Shown here in pieces: positions 57,239 through 64,000 of a stretch of 64,000 bases of DNA. The DNA comes from Bryum argenteum (Eukaryota > Streptophyta > Bryopsida > Bryales > Bryaceae): the NCBI GenBank assembly GCA_037043015.1, contig CM073328.1, positions 2,591,409 through 2,655,408 on the forward strand, read 5' to 3'. The notes below the pieces were generated by a model, which saw only the letters and a list, made by a program, of their open reading frames with translations, was not told where the DNA came from and ran no database searches. Position 1 is the stretch's first letter. Every line of letters starts with the position of its first letter. A program made the position numbers and the translations under genes.

Positions 57239-58214
57239 TTAACCCCTAAACGTCCTTGGGGTATTTTTAGTCAAAAACTCATTTTCAAAAAAAATGATAT
57301 AGATGAAAATAAAGATAAGCTATTCAAATCTCAACCGTACAAACTTGTAATAGACTTGTAGTCGATTATGTGGACCAAAACTTGACTCATGGGACCTAAT
57401 AGATTACGAGATCATAACATATTAGTGCGCAAAACAGGCTACAAAATACCATCATTTCCACTTTGAAGTAAAAATACTACCAACATGAAATTTGCAATCA
57501 AAAAATCAGCAACTAGAAAGTTGTTCATCTTCATCTCAAAGACACTCTTGTACCAAAAAATTTCATCAAAAAAAAAATCTTGGCTCAAATAGTAGCCTTG
57601 TAGTCGTGAAAACTGCCAAAAATTTTACAAAGAAAAAATAGTCCAAAACTAGACCCCTCGCACTCAAATCCATGCTTTTCTTCAATATATCCTCGATTGG
57701 GTCAAGGTTTTTACCACTAAAAATAGACTATAATTGGAATCCATCCCAAAAAATAAAGTCAAAATCTAACGGTGGATGAAGGAGATCTAGCTCTTCAAAA
57801 ATCAACCATTTTTTCACTTTTTTCATCGTAGAAACATCATTGCCAATACCAAAGTTATCTAGATCAAAAACCTTCCAACTACAAAGTTGTTGGGATGCAT
57901 CTAAATATCAAACCTATGAAAAAAAAATTCATGAAAAACTATTTTAGATTTCACATAATTGGCTTGCAATGATAAAACATGCCAAATGTTTGAAAACCCA
58001 AAAACAAAAGCTGCCTTCGCTAAAATCCATGCCATTTATTCTTACTTTATTTTATGAGTCTGAAATTTTTATCACATAAACTAGACTTGATTTGTGACCT
58101 AACCCAAGTGATTTTGTCAAAAATGGAGTTTGGATGAAGAAATTATGGCTCTTCAAAGTTTCTGCCTTTCATCCAAAATGTCGTTTTTCGACACTAGGGA
58201 CGTTTAGGGGTTAA
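57239..58214. mobile_element. Non-autonomous piggyBac-like element, 976 bp
   Basis: TTAA at both ends with perfect inverted repeats CCCCTAAACGTCC / GGACGTTTAGGGG just inside. TTAA duplication plus CCC-starting inverted repeats is the piggyBac pattern. The interior is AT-rich, non-coding and shared with diverged copies at 5461-6480 (reverse) and 16435-17430. It is the best-preserved member in the window. Confidence 0.8.
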
Positions 58215-58221
58215 AGGCACC

Positions 58222-58510
58222 ACAAGCCTTGGCTTGGTGATTAGGGCTTAGGCCCCCAATGAGGAGGTCTTGCCAGGTTCTAATCCCCATGCCGGCGTGG
58301 TGCTCACCACTATAGTCTACCCAACTATTGTGGGAGGTCCTTGGAACTTGTTGTATGGGTACCTCAAAGCCCTTTGGAGAGATACTATGTCAAGTATCTT
58401 CAAGGCACTAGTAACTAGGCTAGAAACTAGCGTAGTTATAGTGTTCACCCTCGAGAGGGGAAGTAGTATTGTTCTAATTTTCCCTTGTCCGGTAGCCATC
58501 GGGATATTAG
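58222..58510 (+). mobile_element. tRNA-derived SINE-like element
   Basis: An A-box-like TGGCTTGGTGATTAGG (58230-58245) and a B-box GGTTCTAATCC (58276-58286) are spaced as in a tRNA promoter. A ~200-bp unrelated body follows. There is no tRNA cloverleaf beyond the two boxes. The element starts eight bases after the TTAA element. The 3' end is uncertain; GC-richer DNA continues to about 58800. Confidence 0.5.
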
Positions 58511-59300
58511 CGTTAAGCACTTTGTTCCTGCACTCGACGTGAGTTTAACAATGCAATGCACTGTTGAATTTTTTAACGTTGAAATGCACGCTCCCCAATC
58601 TGTTCCCCAACATGAGAGCACGCTTAACGCTGCATTACGCACGGGAACTCGTGCATTCCCTATGTTACTGCATCCGCACTCGGGCTCCCACCCTCGAGCG
58701 CTTGTGTAGTAACATGGGGTTATGCACTCGTCCCAGTGCGTATGCTATACATTACGAACGAACACTTCATTCACGCCGGCCCCTTAGAAAGGACTGGAGT
58801 TTCTATCTAAATAACCTTATTGTTGTTTTCTAATGGAGGAGTTGCTACATGGATCTTGGATCTTTATCAAATCACTATCATTTATTGATAAGCAGATTCT
58901 CAAAAATGGAACATTCAAGAATTATTTTGAAAGTTGAATGAATATTTTGCTTTTGCTTTGTAAACTAGTTGAACAATAATTCACCTCTATTTGTGAATAA
59001 ATTGATTGTCTTTATAACACTCAAAATTAGAGTGTAGTAGTTTAATTATAATGCATATGCAATTTTTATTTAATATCTACAACACCAATTTTGCAGGAAC
59101 CATTTCATGCAACTCTTTATAATCCAAAAGTCTCCTAGTATATGTGCATTTCGCTACATTATATTGAACTAAAACTTAATTACATACAAGTATCACCTAA
59201 TAAATAATCCATAAGTTCTTCAGCTGGTCTGGTTTGCTCCTAGCGATATTAAGCTAAAGTAAAATCGCAGCTATAAACTGAAGTTATATCTCATCATCGT
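58511..59300. other. Intergenic DNA, no supported gene
   Basis: Moderately GC-rich to 58800 with TGCACTCG/GCACTCG motifs, then AT-rich. No reading frame with a domain. May belong to a larger decayed element that includes the SINE-like boxes. Confidence 0.4.
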
Positions 59301-59430
59301 AATGGGATATGGGTGAAAAGACGTTGAAAGACATGAAATCGCTTCTGAGCGTGGCTCCATGTGATACACTTGGTGCCTTCTGGGACATTGGAGAATGTAT
59401 GATCTGCTCACGAAGGTCCTTATTCGAGGG

Positions 59431-60024
59431 TCATGCTTTGACAGCATTCTCTCGGTCTCGTAGCTCGCGAGCTTGGCGGCTCTTTACCAGCACCCTCCAC
59501 TCTTCCATTAGTTGCTCTAATTCTCGCTTCAAAGCAAAGTTGTGTCGTTCCATATCGATCACTTGTTGTTCCAATCTCTCTTCCTCCTTCGACATTGCGC
59601 TCATCTCCATGTCACTTTGCAGTTTTACTTTTCGTAGCAATATGTCAGCAGCCGATGCGTCAGGACCCAGACCATGAACCTCGGGTTCGACCATAGGGAT
59701 GAAAATCAGGGGATTCGGCCGGCGAGGCGGAATGACGGCGCTTTGAGAAGCTGTAGTCGCAGTACCACCAGTTTGCCCTGATACGGCGCTAGGGCCATTG
59801 GCATAAAGAGGAAGAATGTTCATGTCTCTATTCAAGGCAGTTCCACACTCTGGGCATGGCTTTCGATTGGGGTTGTCACGGAAGCAATGGTAGATGCAAG
59901 GCCAACAGAAGACGTGACCGCACGAGGTGGCCACTGGATCCGTTGGAGTCCTGCTTGTGCACAAGTGACAATCCAACGGACGTCGAGGCTCGGGTGTGGT
60001 CGAATGACTGGGGCCTCCTTTCAT
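59431..60024 (-). CDS. RING-finger (C3HC4) protein, RMA-like E3 ligase candidate
   Basis: From ATG 60024, 197 residues; the frame is open upstream to about 60114 without an ATG, so an extra 5' exon is possible. A C3HC4 RING lies near the N-terminus (CHLCTSRTPTDPVATSCGHV, CWPC, then CPEC), most like RMA/RNF5-type RING proteins. A Gly/Thr-rich linker follows, with PNPLIFIPMVEPEVHG. A C-terminal coiled coil (KEEERLEQQVIDMERHNFALKRELEQLMEEW) follows that. RING proteins bring E2-ubiquitin to substrates. The C-terminal membrane anchor of RMA proteins is absent, so this one is soluble. It is divergent from the PLATZ-like fragment at 60842, so 60115-60841 may be a shared promoter region. Confidence 0.8.
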   Translation of the reverse strand: MKGGPSHSTTPEPRRPLDCHLCTSRTPTDPVATSCGHVFCWPCIYHCFRDNPNRKPCPECGTALNRDMNILPLYANGPSAVSGQTGGTATTASQSAVIPPRRPNPLIFIPMVEPEVHGLGPDASAADILLRKVKLQSDMEMSAMSKEEERLEQQVIDMERHNFALKRELEQLMEEWRVLVKSRQARELRDRENAVKA

Positions 60025-60114
60025 AGCTATGAAGAGATTGGCTTGCTGCTCTATCTCTTGCTCCGTCCAGGAATCAGTAACACGAACAGGTGCACTTGTG
60101 AAGCTTACACACAA

Positions 60115-60841
60115 GGTGACTACTTTCAGTGCTAAACCAGAGAGAAGGCAAGCACTGATCTCCGTCGCAGAGCTCAGACTAAAGCTCTGACTAGGGACTG
60201 TGAAATTGGCAGAAGGGGCTGCCGGGGTTCCGCTTATGTAGGGCTCGTATTGCCTCGGTGGTGAAATTCAATCTGAGGTGAGCCTCGAGCGGCGTCGGTA
60301 TACCTCCCGAGGCTGATGAAAGAATATTATTGTGAACACATGCCAGAGCTATCACCGAGGGCTACATCCCGTAGGCATGCACCACCAATTCAAGCACTGC
60401 ATCACCTACGCTTGAACTAATGAGACCTGTGTACGAGAATGCGAACGGCCAGCTTAAACTTCTGAGTGACGCATTTGATAAGATATTGTCCTGACCAGAA
60501 TAGAACGCCATCAGTTGCCACCTGAATGACATGCCTCGACATCACCACCGAGGACATGCCGAACATACGGCTGCAGCTGCCCCCTGAGGAAATCTATAGT
60601 TACCACTCAAATGGCCGATGAGATCATAGACTACCCGATTGATCTCGGTTGTCAATGGAGTCACTCTGTCGGACTGGGTAGGAGGACAAATCGAAATTCA
60701 TGTACCCGTCTCGGAAGGAAGGAGAGAGCCTTCATAAGCGAGCATCCGTATCTAATTTTATCATAACCAATCCCTACTTCAGCATCTTCATCTCGAAGTT
60801 AAACGAGCAGAGAGTGAAAAAACAGTTCCGTCGTTGTGATC
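60115..60841. promoter_or_regulatory. Divergent promoter region with PLATZ-type promoter
   Basis: GTACCCGTCTCGGAAGGAAG (60701-60720) and GCCTTCATAAGCGAGCATCC (60735-60754) match promoter segments of PLATZ-like genes 2 and 1. Many CCTCGG/CCGAGG motifs occur between 60240 and 60600. The left part would serve the RING gene. Confidence 0.5.
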
Positions 60842-60913
60842 ATGGCCGGAGTTGACGATTTCGACATTTGCACGCAGTACGTGAACGCCACTTCCTTCAA
60901 GGAAAGTAACTAG
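60842..60913 (+). pseudogene. N-terminal fragment of a third PLATZ-like gene
   Basis: ATG 60842 begins MAGVDDFDICTQYVNATSFK, colinear with the starts of PLATZ-like proteins 1 and 2. The match stops after about 21 codons (near 60905) and a stop follows at 60911-60913. The next DNA is a Ty1/copia element, so the gene was probably cut by its insertion. The promoter is preserved upstream. Confidence 0.75.
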
Positions 60914-63460
60914 TTAGCTGTCTAGTTACTTATACGCATACGTAGTGGTACTGTATTGCACGGTCGACGGTCACCTATGAGTGACGGACCTATAACCCTG
61001 CTAGCTTGATATAAGTCACTGTCATCAGTTAGTGATCTATCATTTTTTGTTGTGCGCGCGGTAATTCAAAATCTTCTTGGAGCTTGCAATAAGTGTGTGT
61101 CAAGCTAAGTGAAATGTTTAGCATTGTACCTGTTGATGCTGATCAATGAGTAAAGCCTTGCTTGCAGTATGTGAAGAGTCAACCACTCTTTAGTTTGAGT
61201 GTGTACTTCTGTGTTGTGGAATCAATTTTGCTAAGTCCGTTCATAACTTCAAAGGTTATGGGCCCACGGCGTTGTCCATAAAGCTGCGGTTGAAGTATGT
61301 TAACGGAATAGTTGTTTCCGTATCGGTTGCGAGTGTTTCTGTTCTTCTGAGTAAGATTACACGTTGTTTACACCACTCAGTCGATTTTGTTTGTTGATAG
61401 CAAGGCTATCTAGAGTCCTCTTCCTGATTCTTGATTCTTGATTCAGGAGTTGTCGTTCGTTCTTGATTGTTTTCAATCCTGTTTTGATTTTCTTTATCCA
61501 TTAAAGAATACTATAGCTTACTGTTATGGCGGATTCTAAAATGGATCTTGGAAATATTGAACGCTTTAACGGTGAAAACTACCATTTATGGCAGTTCCAA
61601 ATGCGGGCAGTATTTCTAGGAAAGGATCTTATGTCGATAGTTGATGGTACCGAGCCCAAGCCTGCCGTGGCTGGAGCTGATCAGTTAGCGTGGATCAAGA
61701 GAGACAATCAATGCATTAGTCTTCTGTGTCAAGTGCTAGATAAAAAACACTTACAGTATATCATCAGTTGTACCACTTCAGCAGCCATGTGGTCCAAGTT
61801 GAAGCTCATTCATGAGCAAGATTCCAGCGAGAGCATTCATGCTTTACATCAAAAGTTTTATAAATGCGGTTTAAGTGAGGGAGAGAGTATTGCTTCATTT
61901 GTAAGCAATATTGAGGTGATTGTCAATCAACTAGCAGGTCGTGGTGATACCACTTTTACCGAACAGGCAATCATTGCCAAGATCATGAGTTCTCTTCCAG
62001 CCGGTTACGATAATGTTCTCAGTGCATGGGATACCACACCAGAAGTCTCGAGAACCTTGGATACGTTTACTCTTCGGATGTATCAACAAGAAGCAAGGCT
62101 CAAGACTCGTCAAAAGACCAGCAATGAAAAGGTCACTGCATTTGCAGCAAACTCGTCGAAGAATGGAGGGAAGGAATCCAAAGGCAATTCAAAAAGTTTA
62201 CCAAATGATCTGAAGTCCATCCTCACGTATGAGCAACGACAGGCACGCCGAAAAGAAATAGAAGATCGCAAGAAGGAGACGGAGTGTTGGAAGTGTGGCA
62301 AGCGAGGCCATTGGTCACGTGAATGTCCTGAAGGTGAAAAGACAAGTGGAAGTGTAGACGAGAAGGCAAAGCCACTTGAAGATACTCTTGAGAAAGGGAA
62401 GACAGGAGGATCATTGAAGGCGTTTGTTTCTTACTGTTCATCTTCCGAGCGTTCTTTACGTCCATCTTCTGAGCGTTCATGGACCAGTATGATTGCATCA
62501 GACATTGGAGATGCTATTATGAAACATGCTACGCCAATCGAAGGTGATCAAGTTCTCATGGCACATTGTTCAAGGCAAACCAGTGAGTATTGGTATGCTG
62601 ATAGCGGGTGTACAAAACATATGACCGATCAGCGTTCATGGTTTACTACCTTCAAAACTTTTTCCACAGCAGATGCTTCACCAATCGAAGGAATTGGAGG
62701 TGTAGAAGTCCATGCAACTGGAGTTGGTGATATTCTAATTCACGTCAAGACTGCGCTCGGTACTGAGATTGCAATTCTTACCGACGTGTTGTACGTTCCT
62801 GGCCTTGGTCGTAGTTTGTTTTCATGCTATCAAGCAGCTCAAAAAGACATATACACACTGCATATGCGCAATGGATGTCAGATGTTGCATGAAGGAAACG
62901 TTGTCATGACTGGAGTGATACAAGATCAGATGTATCAATTGGAGATCTCTGCCATCAACAAGGGAGATACTGGAAATTCAGCGAACATTGCTCGTTCATT
63001 TGACATGGATACTAAGAGTTCCAGCACACAATCTTTGGAGCAATGGCATCGTCGATTGGCTCACTTGAACCATGCTATGATCCAAACCATGGCTTCATCT
63101 GGAATGGTTGAAGGGCTTGTGGTACGCAAATCTGCAATTCCAAAGTTCTGCGTTGGGTGCGCATATGGTAAAATACACCGTAATGCATTTACTTGGGAAG
63201 ATCCAAGAACTCGTTCTGAGTTGCCCGGTGATCTAGTTCATACCGATCTTTGCGGACCGATGCATGTTCCTAGTCTTGGAGGTGCAGTATATTTTTCTTT
63301 GTTTAAAGACGATGCTACGGGATATCGCGTGGTGGAGTGCCTTAAAACCAAACCTGACACGTTTGATTCGTTCGGTCGATTCTTGGCACGGTTGAAGCGT
63401 GAAACTGGCCACACACTCAAAGTTCTTCGAAGTGACAATGGGACTGGGTAAAAGCACGCT
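60906..63460 (+). mobile_element. Truncated Ty1/copia retrotransposon
   Basis: About 600 bp of LTR/leader-like DNA precede a Gag-Pol frame that stops inside the integrase core. RT, RNase H and the 3' LTR are absent before the window end. Without a second LTR the exact left edge cannot be set; it is placed where PLATZ homology ends. Confidence 0.75.
61526..63451 (+). CDS. Copia Gag-protease-integrase polyprotein, truncated
   Basis: 641 residues from ATG 61526. Gag has the copia-type start (MADSKMDLGNIERFNGENYH, LWQFQMRAVF) and a CCHC knuckle (CWKCGKRGHWSREC, about 62286-62327). The protease active site is YWYADSGCTKHMT. The pre-integrase zinc region is HRRLAHLNHAMI...FCVGCAYGK, followed by the integrase start HTDLCGPM. 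The frame ends LRSDNGTG, exactly in the second-Asp motif of the DDE core, after which unrelated A-rich DNA begins. The element cannot be autonomous. Normal copia polyproteins are about 1300-1400 residues. Confidence 0.92.
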   Translation: MADSKMDLGNIERFNGENYHLWQFQMRAVFLGKDLMSIVDGTEPKPAVAGADQLAWIKRDNQCISLLCQVLDKKHLQYIISCTTSAAMWSKLKLIHEQDSSESIHALHQKFYKCGLSEGESIASFVSNIEVIVNQLAGRGDTTFTEQAIIAKIMSSLPAGYDNVLSAWDTTPEVSRTLDTFTLRMYQQEARLKTRQKTSNEKVTAFAANSSKNGGKESKGNSKSLPNDLKSILTYEQRQARRKEIEDRKKETECWKCGKRGHWSRECPEGEKTSGSVDEKAKPLEDTLEKGKTGGSLKAFVSYCSSSERSLRPSSERSWTSMIASDIGDAIMKHATPIEGDQVLMAHCSRQTSEYWYADSGCTKHMTDQRSWFTTFKTFSTADASPIEGIGGVEVHATGVGDILIHVKTALGTEIAILTDVLYVPGLGRSLFSCYQAAQKDIYTLHMRNGCQMLHEGNVVMTGVIQDQMYQLEISAINKGDTGNSANIARSFDMDTKSSSTQSLEQWHRRLAHLNHAMIQTMASSGMVEGLVVRKSAIPKFCVGCAYGKIHRNAFTWEDPRTRSELPGDLVHTDLCGPMHVPSLGGAVYFSLFKDDATGYRVVECLKTKPDTFDSFGRFLARLKRETGHTLKVLRSDNGTG

Positions 63461-64000
63461 AAGGGTGCTACACTTTGGGCAAAAAAAAAAGTATATTTTG
63501 AGTACATTTTGAGTACATTTTTTCGGCAAAATTATGATATCTTGAAGGAAAAAGCTTTTGTTGCACAAAAATGTAGGAAGCCCATATACTATTATGTGTG
63601 TTCTATATGGGCATAAGTGAAAATTCATCAATAAGTTTTTTTTCCCCTATCTTTGAAGCACTTACTAAATTAACCCATTTTCTTTATTAGCCGTTGATTG
63701 GATTGCAATTTTAGGGATTTTTCACATTATTATGCTTCATAAACATATATTACACTCATGATGAAGAGGAAATGAAAATCTATAACCTAAAACCCACAAA
63801 ATGAAGTCTATTTTCAAAAAAAATATACTCCGTCTGTCACAACCTTGGTATATAAATATACTCGCTACGGCCAAACCATAAGGAGCTTATTAATAGACTC
63901 TACAAAAATAGTTGCACATTTATATATACAACCATATTTTTCCATACTATTCCTCAAAGACATAGTATTTCAAACTCTATAACGTATTGAATGCTTGATT
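63461..64000. other. AT-rich DNA at the window end
   Basis: Contains an A10 run and TTTTGAGTACATT duplicated at about 63496-63522. ACTCCGTCTGTCACAA near 63828 resembles one end of a Stowaway-like element. No gene. Confidence 0.4.

Noticed and set aside
58222..58300. A tRNA gene
   Set aside because: Only A- and B-box-like segments are present; acceptor and anticodon stems cannot be formed. A SINE-like head is the better reading.

Overview
The window is nuclear DNA from a eukaryote, almost certainly a land plant. Genes carry GT-AG introns and the intergenic DNA is AT-rich and full of transposon remains. The gene set includes plant-type families: PLATZ-like zinc proteins, a TIPIN homologue with an N-terminal zinc knuckle, a chromovirus LTR retrotransposon and a Stowaway MITE. 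A seedless plant (bryophyte, lycophyte or fern) is my guess; the sequence does not prove it.

Layout. 0.05-2.9 kb: (TA)n tract and a minus-strand RBM5/SUA-like splicing regulator that runs off the left edge. 4.3-8.2 kb: a 29-bp minisatellite and TTAA-flanked non-autonomous elements. 9.05-10.7 kb: a complete five-exon HEMK2/N6AMT1-type methyltransferase (minus) and a stranded EH-domain first exon. 12.6-15.7 kb: dispersed repeats and a small Sin3-like PAH reading frame. 17.8-19.0 kb: a complete three-exon TIPIN homologue (minus). 22-24 kb: PLATZ-like gene 1, followed by foldback DNA. 24.8-26.1 kb: two hairpin MITEs. 27.0-37.9 kb: a minus-strand DUF7869-like gene split by a young Ty3/gypsy chromovirus (target duplication AAGAG). 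38.0-44.5 kb: two arrays of one GC-rich palindrome, each just upstream of a gene, separated by a TTATA microsatellite. 44.6-50 kb: a multi-exon gene fusing a ParB-like domain to a degenerate DNA-methyltransferase-like domain, with a long low-complexity tail. 50.2-52.5 kb: an FCP1-like phosphatase-fold reading frame and a disordered-protein exon. 55.1-56.2 kb: PLATZ-like gene 2 with AT-hooks. 57.2-58.5 kb: a piggyBac-like TTAA element and a SINE-like unit. 59.4-60.1 kb: a RING protein (minus). 60.8-63.5 kb: PLATZ-like fragment 3, cut by a truncated Ty1/copia element.

The most unusual part is 35-52 kb. One odd-length palindrome (arms TTATCCCCGG, one central base, then the reverse complement of the arm) occurs about 38 times. 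It forms two dense arrays in probable 5' UTR introns, sits in internal introns of the ParB-like gene, and is read in frame as the peptide motif DYPR(P/A)GDN in coding exons. The co-occurrence of a ParB-like protein, a DUF7869 candidate nuclease-fold protein and clustered palindromic sites could be a domesticated or still mobile DNA system. That functional link is inference.

Several reading frames (gypsy pol, DUF7869 3' end, ParB-like gene) shift by one base, often at homopolymers. Some of these may be assembly errors rather than decay.
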